Below, one piece after another: positions 7,507-15,155 of a DNA stretch of 30,243 bases (position 1 is the first letter of the stretch; each line of letters starts with the position of its first letter). A program made the translations under genes and the position numbers. Source of the stretch: CAYWHE01 sp964458125 (lineage in GTDB: Bacteria > Bacteroidota > Bacteroidia > AKYH767-A > OLB10); the NCBI GenBank assembly GCA_964458125.1, contig CAYWHE010000019.1:1-30243 (forward strand), in the 5' to 3' direction. The notes beneath the pieces were generated by a model. The model had not been told where the DNA came from. It saw nothing but the letters and a program-made list of their open reading frames with translations, and searched no databases.

Positions 7507-8871
7507 TCAGTCTTTATAAAACAGCCACTTGCCCAGTTCCTTCCAGGAGGCTTTCTTGCCATACATCAGGATGCCTGTCCGGTATATGCGTGCGGCCATC
7601 CAGGTGGTGAAGATAAAACCAAGGATGAGCAGCAGCATGGACAGAACCAGTTCCCATGCGGGTACGCCAAATGGCAACCTGCCCATCATCACAATGGGGG
7701 AGGTGAAGGGGATAAAGGAAAGCCAGTATCCAAACGGACTTTCCGGGTTGTTCAGCATGCCGATGAGGGCGAAATATCCCAGCATCAGGGGCATGATCAG
7801 GGGCATCATGAATTGCTGCGTATCCGTTTCGCTGTCAATGGCCGATCCGATGGCGGCAAAAAGCGAGGCATAAAACAGGTAACCGCCCAGGAAATAAAAC
7901 AGAAAGCAGCCAATGATCTGCGCAAGCGGTAAAGTAGCGATGGCCCGCTTGATGGAATCCATTTGTCCGCCTGCATCGATGGTTGTGGTTTGAACCTGCA
8001 CATGCAGCTCATCTGAACCTTCGTCATGCGCCTGTTCCACCCGGCTTGATTTGAAAAGGTTTCCCTTTTGCTGGCCTCCGAAAAAAGCCGGGACAAAGGA
8101 GACCACCACAGCGCTGAGTATGAACCAGAGCAGGAATTGCGTGAGGCCTACCAGTGCAATGCCGATGATTTTTCCCATCATGAGCTGGAAAGGTTTTACC
8201 GAAGAGATAATCACCTCCACGATGCGGCTTGTTTTTTCCTCAATGACCCCGCGCATGACCTGTATGCCGTAGAGGAAGGTAAACATGAACATCATCAGTC
8301 CACCTGCGAAACCGATCATACTGGTGATTTCCACGCTGCTGTCCTCTTCACCCTGTTCGGTGAGGAGCCTGGTGCGCACATGAACCCGGGTTTTTATGTT
8401 CTTCAGCGTGTTCTTGTCGAAGTCCGCCGGGTCCACATGGGCCAGGGCTTCATTGAGTTTGATGTCTTCCAGTTCTTTTTCAAGACGGTTTTCCACCCGG
8501 TCAACCACATCCAGGCCTGGTTGTTTTTTCGCATAGAACATGGCCCCGTCGGGGTTTTTAACGAAGTTTTCCGGTACATAGAGGATACCGGCATAGACTT
8601 CCGGATCGAACAGTTCCTTGGCGGTCTGAACAGGGGTGCTGTCCGGCTCAAAAATCATGTTGCCACTTTTTGAAAACTTGGAGGCGAACATACCGGATTC
8701 ATCAATCAGTTTGATTTTTTTAACCGTATCACCGGCGCTCACAATCATGTAAATGCCGAATCCGTATATGCCGCCGAAGAGCAGGGGACCGAGGATGGTC
8801 ATGAGGATGAACGATTTTTTCCGGACACGGGTCATATATTCCCGTTGTATGATGAGCCAAATTTTATTCAT
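7507..8871 (-). CDS. ABC-2 type exporter permease (NatB-like)
   Basis: 454 residues with the ABC-2 exporter topology: a cytoplasmic start (MNKIWLIIQREYMTRVRKK), one helix at about 22-45, a large extracytoplasmic domain of about 130 residues, then some five further helices from about residue 180 onward. The TM-proximal segment GVIEEKTSRIVEVIISSVKP is characteristic of the NatB / YhaP class (COG1668), which pairs with a NatA-like ATPase for Na+ or drug extrusion. The ATPase gene is directly upstream with 11 bases between. Substrate is not evident. The loop between helices 3 and 4 is long and hydrophilic. Confidence 0.88.
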   Translation of the reverse strand: MNKIWLIIQREYMTRVRKKSFILMTILGPLLFGGIYGFGIYMIVSAGDTVKKIKLIDESGMFASKFSKSGNMIFEPDSTPVQTAKELFDPEVYAGILYVPENFVKNPDGAMFYAKKQPGLDVVDRVENRLEKELEDIKLNEALAHVDPADFDKNTLKNIKTRVHVRTRLLTEQGEEDSSVEITSMIGFAGGLMMFMFTFLYGIQVMRGVIEEKTSRIVEVIISSVKPFQLMMGKIIGIALVGLTQFLLWFILSAVVVSFVPAFFGGQQKGNLFKSSRVEQAHDEGSDELHVQVQTTTIDAGGQMDSIKRAIATLPLAQIIGCFLFYFLGGYLFYASLFAAIGSAIDSETDTQQFMMPLIMPLMLGYFALIGMLNNPESPFGYWLSFIPFTSPIVMMGRLPFGVPAWELVLSMLLLILGFIFTTWMAARIYRTGILMYGKKASWKELGKWLFYKD

Positions 8872-8882
8872 GATCGGGGTTT

Positions 8883-9800
8883 TTAATTGGCAGACTCCAC
8901 CTGTGAGATAAAAATATCATTCATGCCAGGTATGACTTCCCTGAAGGACATGACTTGTATATGGGGAAGCAAGGCATGCAGGAGTTCGTTGGTGGTCTGA
9001 TTTCCTTCCGCCTTGACACGGGCCAGCATCACCCCGTCATGAGCCTCGTTGGCGAGTAACGTGTAACCGGCCCACAACCCGGTGGCGAAGGCTACCTGAT
9101 TCCCGGTGTATTCAATTTCATACGTGTTGCTTTTAAATTGTCTTCGTATATCCCTGACCGGACCTTCCAGGATTTTTTTCGATTTGTTGATCAGGACGAT
9201 GTGGCTGCAAAGTTCTTCCACCGATTCCATCCGGTGGGTGGACAGGATGATGCTGCTGCCCTTGTCGCGCATGGCCAGCAGTTCGTCCCGGATCAGGTTG
9301 GCGTTGATGGGATCGAACCCGGTAAAAGGTTCATCCAGTATGAGCAGCCGGGGTTCATGTAAAACCGTGACGATAAACTGCACCTTTTGCTGCATGCCCT
9401 TACTCAGCTCTTCGACCTTTTTTCTCCACCAGGGACGTATTTCAAACTTGTCAAACCACAGTTTAAGCCTGGCAATGGCCTCGTGTCGGCTTAGACCTTT
9501 CAGCCGGGCCAGGTACAGGGCCTGTTCACCCACTTCCATTTTTTTATAAAGGCCCCGCTCTTCAGGCAGGTAACCGATTCGGCTGATATGATGCGGGCTC
9601 AGCGGCTGCCCGTCAAACAGCACCTGCCCGCTGTCAGGCCCGGTAATCTGGTTGATGATGCGGATCAGGGAAGTCTTGCCGGCCCCGTTGGGACCCAGCA
9701 GCCCGAATATGCTTCCTTCGGGAACCTCCATGCTGACATCATCCAAAGCCTTGTGTGATGCATAATTCTTGGTGATGTTCCGTATGCTGATAACTGACAT
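8883..9800 (-). CDS. ABC exporter ATP-binding protein (NatA-like)
   Basis: 305 residues from the preferred ATG at 9800 (MSVISIRNITKNYASHKALDD). Walker A is GPNGAGKT, the signature is LSKGMQQKVQF, Walker B is LLILDEPFTGFDP, and the switch His lies in ILSTHRM. A C-terminal extension of about 90 residues after the nucleotide-binding domain is typical of NatA/DrrA-like export ATPases (with DUF4162-like character). An in-frame upstream ATG at 9860 would add 20 residues with no family similarity and would sit upstream of the -7 promoter element at 9819-9826, so I reject it. It is first in a four-gene run with permease, Ppx and response regulator. Confidence 0.9.
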   Translation of the reverse strand: MSVISIRNITKNYASHKALDDVSMEVPEGSIFGLLGPNGAGKTSLIRIINQITGPDSGQVLFDGQPLSPHHISRIGYLPEERGLYKKMEVGEQALYLARLKGLSRHEAIARLKLWFDKFEIRPWWRKKVEELSKGMQQKVQFIVTVLHEPRLLILDEPFTGFDPINANLIRDELLAMRDKGSSIILSTHRMESVEELCSHIVLINKSKKILEGPVRDIRRQFKSNTYEIEYTGNQVAFATGLWAGYTLLANEAHDGVMLARVKAEGNQTTNELLHALLPHIQVMSFREVIPGMNDIFISQVESAN

Positions 9801-9818
9801 TCCTGTTTTGGTTTGGGT

Positions 9819-9826
9819 CAAAAATA
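9819..9826 (-). promoter_or_regulatory. -7 promoter element for the ABC-Ppx-regulator run
   Basis: The minus strand reads TATTTTTG, a perfect TAnnTTTG, ending 18 bases before the ATG at 9800, so the mRNA leader would be only about a dozen bases. No TTG at the usual -33 spacing. Confidence 0.45.
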
Positions 9827-9962
9827 AAAAAATTAACCTTAATGAAACACGAAGTGCCAATTTCCGGATTCCGTGAAAGCTGACTTTAAATCAGCCTCCG
9901 TTTGGCCATTCGCTGAAGCATTGCCCGATATTGGAAATCATGGAAACCGGTTCAGGGCCACG

Positions 9963-10006
9963 GAAAAAAACAATAAAAACAAACAACATGCCTGGCCTGA
10001 AAGGCA
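9963..10006 (-). terminator. Weak terminator candidate downstream of dnaJ
   Basis: On the minus strand, TGCCT and AGGCA (10002-10006 and 9989-9993) form a five-pair stem with an eight-base loop, followed by a T-rich stretch down to about 9963. It lies about 110 bases past the dnaJ stop. Stem is short, so only suggestive. Confidence 0.35.
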
Positions 10007-10115
10007 AGTTGAAGCAGGGATTCTTTTCAGGTTGAACGGGAGAAGCTGTTGCCGGCCGGAATCCTTTTATAAACCAGTTCCAGGCGATCTGAATAAATCC
10101 GGAAAAAAATTCCGC

Positions 10116-11273
10116 TTAATTGAAGTACTCCTTCATTCTTTCAAAGAAACTCTTATCGCCTTTTCCGGGATGGGGCTTGAAGTTGTGGGAATCGCGAAGT
10201 TTTTCAAGGATCTTTTTTTCTTCTGCAGTCAGGTGTTGCGGGGTCCATACATTGATATTGACCAGCAGGTCGCCTTTATGGTAACTGTTCACTTCAGGCA
10301 GGCCTTTTCCCTTCAGGCGCAGTACCCGGCCACCCTGCGTACCCGGGTCAATTTTAATTTTAGCTTTTCCTTCTATGGTTGGAATTTCAACCGTAGTGCC
10401 CAGGGAGGCATCTGCAAAGCTGATGTAAAGATCGTACAGCAGGTTGTTACCGTCCCGTTTTAATTTCTCGTCCTCCACCTCTTCAATGGCGATGATCAGG
10501 TCGCCCGGGATGCCTCCGCGCGGAGCCGCATTGCCTTTGCCGCTGACGGAAAGCTGCATGCCGTCACCCACGCCGGCGGGAATGTTGATCGAAATCATAT
10601 CTTCTCCGTGCTGTATACCTTCTCCATGGCACGTCTTGCATTTTTGCGCTATGGTCTGACCTTCACCGTTGCAGGTGGGGCAGGTGGAAGTGGTCTGCAT
10701 TTGCCCGAGTATGGTATTGGTAACCCTGCGGATATGTCCCGATCCATGGCAGGTTGAGCAGGTCTGGAAGGAAGATGCGCTCTGAGCCCCGCTGCCGTTA
10801 CAGGTTGCGCAGGGAATGGATTTGTTGACTTTAATCTTTTTTTCAATACCGTGGGCGATTTCTTCCAGGGTCAGTTTCACCTTGATGCGGAGATTGGCGC
10901 CCCGTACCCCGTTTCGCCTGCCTCCATTGGAACCACCCCCTCCAAAAAAACTTTCAAAAGGATGCTGACCGCCGAATATATCCCCGAAGTTGGAAAAGAT
11001 GTCTTCCATGTTCATGCCTCCTCCGAAACCTGCTCCAGCAGCTCCTCCTCCAACACCCTGATGCCCGAACTGGTCATACCGTTTGCGCTTTTCCGGATTG
11101 CTGACCACCTCGTAAGCCTCGGCTGCTTCCTTGAATTTTTCTTCCGCCGCCTTATCTCCTGGATTCTTATCCGGGTGAAATTTTAAAGCCATCTGACGGT
11201 ATGCTTTTTTTATTTCCGTTTCACTGGCATTTTTGGCAACACCCAGCACTTCGTAATAATCTCTTTTTGACAT
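10116..11273 (-). CDS. dnaJ: Chaperone protein DnaJ (Hsp40, type I)
   Basis: 385 residues, full-length class I DnaJ. The J domain (1-70) has the HPD motif at residues 33-35. A Gly/Phe-rich linker follows (about 75-125). The zinc-binding region has all four CxxCxGxG repeats (CATCNGSG, CSTCHGSG, CPTCNGEG, CKTCHGEG), and the C-terminal substrate-binding domains run to about residue 370. It stimulates DnaK ATPase and delivers unfolded clients in the cytoplasm. The ATG at 11273 (MSKRDYYEVLGV) is chosen; a longer in-frame start at 11318 would overlap the end of grpE and add a non-homologous 15-residue tail. It lies 31 bases after grpE on the same strand, the classic grpE-dnaJ operon. dnaK is not in this window. 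Confidence 0.97.
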   Translation of the reverse strand: MSKRDYYEVLGVAKNASETEIKKAYRQMALKFHPDKNPGDKAAEEKFKEAAEAYEVVSNPEKRKRYDQFGHQGVGGGAAGAGFGGGMNMEDIFSNFGDIFGGQHPFESFFGGGGSNGGRRNGVRGANLRIKVKLTLEEIAHGIEKKIKVNKSIPCATCNGSGAQSASSFQTCSTCHGSGHIRRVTNTILGQMQTTSTCPTCNGEGQTIAQKCKTCHGEGIQHGEDMISINIPAGVGDGMQLSVSGKGNAAPRGGIPGDLIIAIEEVEDEKLKRDGNNLLYDLYISFADASLGTTVEIPTIEGKAKIKIDPGTQGGRVLRLKGKGLPEVNSYHKGDLLVNINVWTPQHLTAEEKKILEKLRDSHNFKPHPGKGDKSFFERMKEYFN

Positions 11274-11304
11274 GGTAAAAAACAGCTTTTTTGCCCTCTT
11301 ATAT

Positions 11305-11955
11305 TTAATTTCCGACAATCACCTTGGCATGCCGGATCACTTTCCCGTTCAGGTAGTAGCCTTTCTCCGCCTCATCCATGACGATTCCTTTCTGTTGATC
11401 CGGAACGGGAATATTGGTTATTGCATCGTGGAGATCGGTATCGAAAGGTTTCCCGACCGATTCCATGACACTCAGTCCTCTTAGCTCCAGGGTCAACTTC
11501 AATTTCTGGTGGATGAGCTGCATGCCCTCTTTGATAGCCGGATCGACAGATCCTGTATTTTTCAGGGCCCTGTCAAAGTCATCCAGTACGGGTAGGATGG
11601 AAGCGATGATATCTTCCCCGGCCGTTTTAATCAGGTCGGCACGTTCGCGCAGGTTTCGCTTTTTATAATTTTCGAATTCCGCCAAAAGTCTCAGGAGTTT
11701 ATCCTTTTCTTCTGAAATTTCGGCCTCCAGTTTGCCGATATGCTCGGAATCGACCTGTTGCAGGTTTTCATCCAGGCTCCCTTCCTGCCTGCCGGTCTTT
11801 TTTTCATTCATGATTTCACTCAGTCCTTCGGCTTCATTGCCGGTATTTTGCTCCTTTCCGCCTGCTGTCCGGGCAGTTTCCTGTTGGGTGTTCATTTGGT
11901 TATCAGATACTTTTTTTTTATTAAAGAGTTTCATTGCAGTGGATATTCGTTTCAT
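11305..11955 (-). CDS. grpE: GrpE nucleotide exchange factor
   Basis: 216 residues. The N-terminal third is charged and probably disordered; a long coiled coil spans about 70-130 (EAEISEEKDKLLRLLAEFEN). The conserved core follows, with ILPVLDDFDRAL and, in the beta-wing domain, GKPFDTDLHDAI and GYYLNGKVIRHAKVIVG. GrpE dimers release ADP from DnaK. The start at 11955 (MKRISTAMKLFNKKK) is the longest; MKLFNKKK seven codons later is an equally good ATG. The predicted promoter (-7 at 12025-12032) gives a leader of about 60 bases. Downstream is dnaJ. Confidence 0.95.
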   Translation of the reverse strand: MKRISTAMKLFNKKKVSDNQMNTQQETARTAGGKEQNTGNEAEGLSEIMNEKKTGRQEGSLDENLQQVDSEHIGKLEAEISEEKDKLLRLLAEFENYKKRNLRERADLIKTAGEDIIASILPVLDDFDRALKNTGSVDPAIKEGMQLIHQKLKLTLELRGLSVMESVGKPFDTDLHDAITNIPVPDQQKGIVMDEAEKGYYLNGKVIRHAKVIVGN

Positions 11956-12024
11956 AAAGGCTGCAAAAGCGCCTCGCCCTGCTCAAACATTCTGCCAAAG
12001 GGGTTTGTTTGTCAAAATGGCACG

Positions 12025-12032
12025 CAAAAGTA
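12025..12032 (-). promoter_or_regulatory. -7 promoter element for grpE-dnaJ
   Basis: The minus strand reads TACTTTTG, a perfect TAnnTTTG. It lies directly beside the T-tract of the thioredoxin-gene terminator (12039-12076), so the terminator hairpin overlaps the expected -33 region. No TTG at standard spacing, and no CIRCE-type heat-shock operator is seen. Confidence 0.45.
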
Positions 12033-12033
12033 T

Positions 12034-12076
12034 AAAAAAAGGACAGATGCCCTATATTTCAAAGGCATCTGTCCTT
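12034..12076 (-). terminator. Strong intrinsic terminator of the thioredoxin-like gene
   Basis: A perfect 13-bp stem (12039-12051 with 12064-12076: AAGGACAGATGCC and its complement) and a 12-base loop, followed in the minus direction by seven Ts. It lies about 20 bases past the stop codon at 12097. Confidence 0.85.
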
Positions 12077-12096
12077 AAATAATTGAAAGCTGCTGA

Positions 12097-12633
12097 CTAT
12101 TCAGACAGTAATTTTTCAATGGCTGCATCCAAAGCCGGGCCGCGAAGATTTTTGGCAACGATTACCCCGTTTTGGTCAAGCAAATAATTCATGGGAATGG
12201 AATTCACTCCATAAATGGCTGCAGGTTTGGATTGCCATCCTCCCAGGTCGCTGACATGGTTGGGCCAGGCAAGATTGTCTTTGGCAATGGCTTTCATCCA
12301 GGAATCTTTATCCTTATCCAGGGATACGCTGTAAACGGTAAATCCTTTTGCTTTTTTAAATTTTGTGTCTTTGTATTTGTTGTAGGCCTGCACGACGCTG
12401 GGGTTTTCCATCCGGCAGGGGCCGCACCAGGAAGCCCAGAAATCGATCAATACAATTTTTCCTTTTAAGGAGGAGAGGGATATTGTTTTTCCTTCCGGGC
12501 TTGAAAAAGCCAGATCAATGGCTTTGTCTCCGATATTGGTACCCGTCCTGGCCTGCGGGTTCGTTTCGTATATGAAACCGAAGGCAAAAGTGGCGAAACA
12601 GATAATCAGCAATACAAAATTCAGTTTTTTCAT
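12097..12633 (-). CDS. TlpA/ResA-like thioredoxin-fold protein, exported
   Basis: 178 residues. An N-terminal hydrophobic segment (about 4-21) after MKK looks like a signal peptide or membrane anchor, with no lipobox Cys at a convincing site. The thioredoxin active site is FWASWCGPCR with Cys70 and Cys73; downstream PMNYLLDQNG contains the cis-Pro (IPMN) expected in the fold. Such proteins act in the periplasm as thiol-disulfide reductases, for example in cytochrome c maturation or redox repair. The gene is monocistronic: a -7 element lies at 12662-12669 and a strong terminator follows. Physiological partner unknown. Confidence 0.88.
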   Translation of the reverse strand: MKKLNFVLLIICFATFAFGFIYETNPQARTGTNIGDKAIDLAFSSPEGKTISLSSLKGKIVLIDFWASWCGPCRMENPSVVQAYNKYKDTKFKKAKGFTVYSVSLDKDKDSWMKAIAKDNLAWPNHVSDLGGWQSKPAAIYGVNSIPMNYLLDQNGVIVAKNLRGPALDAAIEKLLSE

Positions 12634-12661
12634 GTTTTTAATTTTGATGGTGTGCGCTTAG

Positions 12662-12669
12662 CAAATTTA
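12662..12669 (-). promoter_or_regulatory. -7 promoter element for the thioredoxin-like gene
   Basis: The minus strand reads TAAATTTG (perfect TAnnTTTG), about 30 bases before the ATG at 12633, in the 64-base gap after murA. No clear -33 TTG. Confidence 0.4.
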
Positions 12670-12697
12670 GTACCAAGTAAGACATTAAAATGTTACG

Positions 12698-14056
12698 TTA
12701 AATTCTTTTTATTTGAGCGCCCAGTTTATTGAGGCGAACGTCAATTTCCTGGTAGCCGCGGTCGATTTGTTCAATATTATGGATGATGCTTTTTCCCTTG
12801 GCTGAGAGCGCTGCAATCAACAGGGCAACACCGGCCCGGATATCGGGGGAGGTCATCTGTATGCCGCGCAGATCGTGGTCTCTGTTCAGGCCGATCACCG
12901 TTGCCCGGTGGGGGTCGCAAAGAATGATTTGGGCGCCCATATCAATGAGCTTATCCACGAAGAACAAACGGCTTTCAAACATCTTCTGATGAATCATCAC
13001 CGTTCCTTTGGCCTGGGTGGCGGTAACCAGCACCACGCTTAGCAGGTCGGGTGTAAATCCGGGCCAGATGGCATCGGCAATGGTGAGAATGGAACCGTCT
13101 ATAAAGGTGTCTATTTCATAATGTTCCTGGGCCGGAATATAAATATCGTCATTTCGGAACTCCATTTTGATCCCCAGCCGCTGAAAAACGCCAGGAATCA
13201 CACCTAAATGTGGTAAGCCGCAGTTTTTTATGGTGATTTCCGATTTGGTCATGGCTGCCAGGCCGATAAAACTGCCGATTTCAATCATGTCGGGCAGAAG
13301 CCTGTGTTCACAGCCGCCAAGGCTTTCCACCCCTTCAATCGTGAGCAGGTTTGATCCTGTCCCGGATATCCTGGCGCCCATGGAAATCAACATCTTGCAC
13401 AATTGCTGGATGTAAGGTTCGCAGGCTGCATTGTAAATGGTAGTGGTTCCTTTGGCCAGCACCGCAGCCATGATGATATTGGCGGTTCCGGTTACAGAGG
13501 CTTCATCGAGCAGCATGTCGGTACCTTTGAGGACTGCGGCCTCAACCGTATAGAAATTATCTTCCGAATCAAAATCAAAGGTGGCTCCCAGTTTCTGAAA
13601 TCCGATGAAGTGGGTATCCAGCCTTCTTCTTCCGATCTTGTCACCACCCGGACGGGGAATATGAGCTTTGCCAAACCGGGCCAGCAGCGGTCCCACGATC
13701 ATGATCGACCCCCTGAGGGCTGAAGCCTCCCTGGCAAAGGCCGGTGTGTCCATATAGGCTAAATCCACCCGGTCGGCCTGGAAGGTATAGGTACCGGGCT
13801 CCGGGTGTGTCATTCTGACGCCCATATGACCAAGCAACTCGATCAGTTTATTGACATCACGGATATCGGGAATATTCCGGATGGTCACCATTCCGGGGGT
13901 CAGCAAAACGGCGCAAATCACCTGAAGGGCTTCGTTTTTTGCGCCCTGTGGGGTAATTTCTCCCTTCAGGGTGACCCCTCCCGTAACTTCAAAACTGCTT
14001 CCCGCTGATTTGGGTGGCACGGCCGGACTAATTTTTTCGGCTTCGGTAATTGGCAT
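12698..14056 (-). CDS. murA: UDP-N-acetylglucosamine 1-carboxyvinyltransferase (MurA), Asp-type
   Basis: 452 residues, full-length EPSP-synthase-fold enzyme for the first committed step of peptidoglycan synthesis: enolpyruvyl transfer from PEP to UDP-GlcNAc in the cytoplasm. The catalytic Lys40-Asn41 (GAKNEAL) is present, as is the helix-loop region LRGSIMIVGPLLARFG. In the mobile loop, IPRPGGDKIGRRRLDTHF has Asp139 where E. coli MurA has Cys115, the residue alkylated by fosfomycin. There is an extra N-terminal tail of about 20 residues before FEVTGG. The first 29 bases overlap the end of the DUF4290 gene, so the two are co-transcribed and possibly translationally coupled. Confidence 0.96.
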   Translation of the reverse strand: MPITEAEKISPAVPPKSAGSSFEVTGGVTLKGEITPQGAKNEALQVICAVLLTPGMVTIRNIPDIRDVNKLIELLGHMGVRMTHPEPGTYTFQADRVDLAYMDTPAFAREASALRGSIMIVGPLLARFGKAHIPRPGGDKIGRRRLDTHFIGFQKLGATFDFDSEDNFYTVEAAVLKGTDMLLDEASVTGTANIIMAAVLAKGTTTIYNAACEPYIQQLCKMLISMGARISGTGSNLLTIEGVESLGGCEHRLLPDMIEIGSFIGLAAMTKSEITIKNCGLPHLGVIPGVFQRLGIKMEFRNDDIYIPAQEHYEIDTFIDGSILTIADAIWPGFTPDLLSVVLVTATQAKGTVMIHQKMFESRLFFVDKLIDMGAQIILCDPHRATVIGLNRDHDLRGIQMTSPDIRAGVALLIAALSAKGKSIIHNIEQIDRGYQEIDVRLNKLGAQIKRI

Positions 14057-14672
14057 TGGCCCTCGGTTTTAAATTTTTTGTCCGGTGGCTGGTGGTTTTC
14101 CTGGCAGTGGTTGTTTTCATGGAAACCATTTCAACCGGTTGTTGTAATTTTAAATTTTCGGGGATCTCAATTTTTCCTTTTGCCAGCTCGATCAGTTGAT
14201 CGAAAATGGTTTCATCGGCTACCGAATCGCGGTTCCAGTTGACATAAGACTGCTTCATAAAGTTGGCTACTGCAGTGATCATGTAGGTTTTATCCGGTCC
14301 GTTTTCCATTTTCGTAATCTCCTCAATGACCAGTTCCATGGTTCGCCCGTAATGCTTATACCTGATTTTATTGCTGGGATAGGCAACATGTTCGGGTTTC
14401 TTGTGAACAGACTGTTCGGTAGGCTTGGGAAACGGGGAGTCCACATCCAGTTTAAAGTTGGATATGATAAACAGGTGATCCCAAAGTTTTTGCTTGTAAT
14501 CGGTGATTTCCCTGAGCTGGGGATTTAATATGGCCATGACGCTGATAATGGCATTGGCCAGCCTGTTTCGCTCCTCCCGGTCCTCCAGTTCAATGGCATA
14601 TTCAATAAGTTTCTGCACATTCCGTCCGTATTCGGGTATGGTCAGATAGTTCCGGCTGGTGTTATACTCCAT
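14028..14672 (-). CDS. DUF4290 domain protein
   Basis: 214 residues. The body (about 1-175) matches the DUF4290 family of Bacteroidota: MEYNTSRNYLTIPEYGRNVQ, ERNRLANAIISVMAILNPQ, DYKQKLWDHLFIISNF and YVNWNRDSV. The C-terminal 35 residues are Lys/Arg/Thr-rich and look disordered. No signal peptide or membrane segment, so it is cytoplasmic. Function is unknown. Its 3' end overlaps murA by 29 bases, and a good promoter sits right upstream (14696-14725), making this the first gene of a DUF4290-murA operon. A role related to cell-wall synthesis is a guess from that linkage only. Confidence 0.88.
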   Translation of the reverse strand: MEYNTSRNYLTIPEYGRNVQKLIEYAIELEDREERNRLANAIISVMAILNPQLREITDYKQKLWDHLFIISNFKLDVDSPFPKPTEQSVHKKPEHVAYPSNKIRYKHYGRTMELVIEEITKMENGPDKTYMITAVANFMKQSYVNWNRDSVADETIFDQLIELAKGKIEIPENLKLQQPVEMVSMKTTTARKTTSHRTKNLKPRANANYRSRKN

Positions 14673-14695
14673 GTAGGATTTGATTTAGTAAAGTG

Positions 14696-14725
14696 CAAAA
14701 GTAACCATTTTTTACTGCCGGTCAA
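14696..14725 (-). promoter_or_regulatory. Promoter of the DUF4290-murA operon
   Basis: On the minus strand TTG (14723-14725), a 19-base spacer and TACTTTTG (14696-14703): both Bacteroidota consensus elements at normal spacing. The leader to the ATG at 14672 would be about 17 bases. One of the two best promoters in the window. Confidence 0.6.
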
Positions 14726-14859
14726 CCGTTCCGCTGCCTACGTCCATGCATTTTATCAACAAAAACAAGGAAGGTCCGCGAAAAGGGTGTGGGAATGACT
14801 GCTTTTCACCCATCCATTGCTGTCACCCGGCATTGGAAATCCGGAAATGGCCAAATATT

Positions 14860-14891
14860 TTTGTTGATGGAATTTACACCCTTTTACTTTG
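14860..14891 (+). promoter_or_regulatory. Promoter of the small 14.9-15.2 kb transcription unit
   Basis: TTTG (14860-14863), a 20-base spacer, then TTACTTTG (14884-14891), which differs from TAnnTTTG at one fixed position. It points rightward, divergent from the DUF4290-murA promoter about 135 bases away. Confidence 0.5.
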
Positions 14892-14935
14892 CAGTTAACC
14901 GTGGATGATTTCATGATTAACTAAAACAAAGACTC

Positions 14936-15124
14936 ATGTTACTGAATGAATTTTCACAGAATTATTTTAAGCCTTCCGGAGAAGGTCAGGACCATCTGAT
15001 GAACCAGTTCCTGAAGATGCGTGCCATGCAGGGCATTCCTCACCGTCTCCGCATCCTGCGTGCACTGGCAAAAACAAGACATTACACCCATTCCGTGTAC
15101 CCTCCGGGATGGAAATTTGAATAA
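14936..15124 (+). CDS. Small basic protein of unknown function, or ORF within a small RNA
   Basis: A 62-codon ORF starting MLLNEFSQNYFKPSGEG and ending HSVYPPGWKFE. The C-terminal half is rich in Arg, Lys and His (GIPHRLRILRALAKTRHYT), giving a basic, possibly nucleic-acid-binding character; no signal peptide, membrane helix or known domain. What supports it is its setting: a near-consensus promoter about 45 bases upstream and a good intrinsic terminator about 30 bases past the stop, defining a unit of roughly 290 bases of its own. The alternative is a small regulatory RNA with an incidental ORF. I do not recognise the protein. Confidence 0.45.
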   Translation: MLLNEFSQNYFKPSGEGQDHLMNQFLKMRAMQGIPHRLRILRALAKTRHYTHSVYPPGWKFE

Positions 15125-15155
15125 GTTCTTATTACTCTTCGTAACCAATGGTGTG

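Larger units (their letters stand above)
9801..10115. other. 315-base intergenic region between dnaJ and the ABC gene
   Basis: No gene seen. It holds the -7 element for the ABC operon (9819-9826), a small palindrome GCTGACTTTAAATCAGC (9879-9895) and a weak dnaJ terminator candidate (9963-10006). Confidence 0.5.

Noticed and set aside
9801..9860. 20-residue N-terminal extension of the ABC ATPase
   Set aside because: It lacks ABC family similarity, and its start codon is upstream of the -7 promoter element at 9819-9826.
14673..14935. Replication origin at the strand switch
   Set aside because: Only one imperfect DnaA-box-like sequence, no AT-rich unwinding region and no dnaA, dnaN or similar neighbour genes. 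A further TTATCCACG lies inside murA and is coincidental.
14966..15000. SRP-RNA-like GGTCAGGACC in the small transcription unit
   Set aside because: Only a short resemblance to the 4.5S RNA core; the following GGAAGGAAGCAGCC-type tetraloop region is absent.
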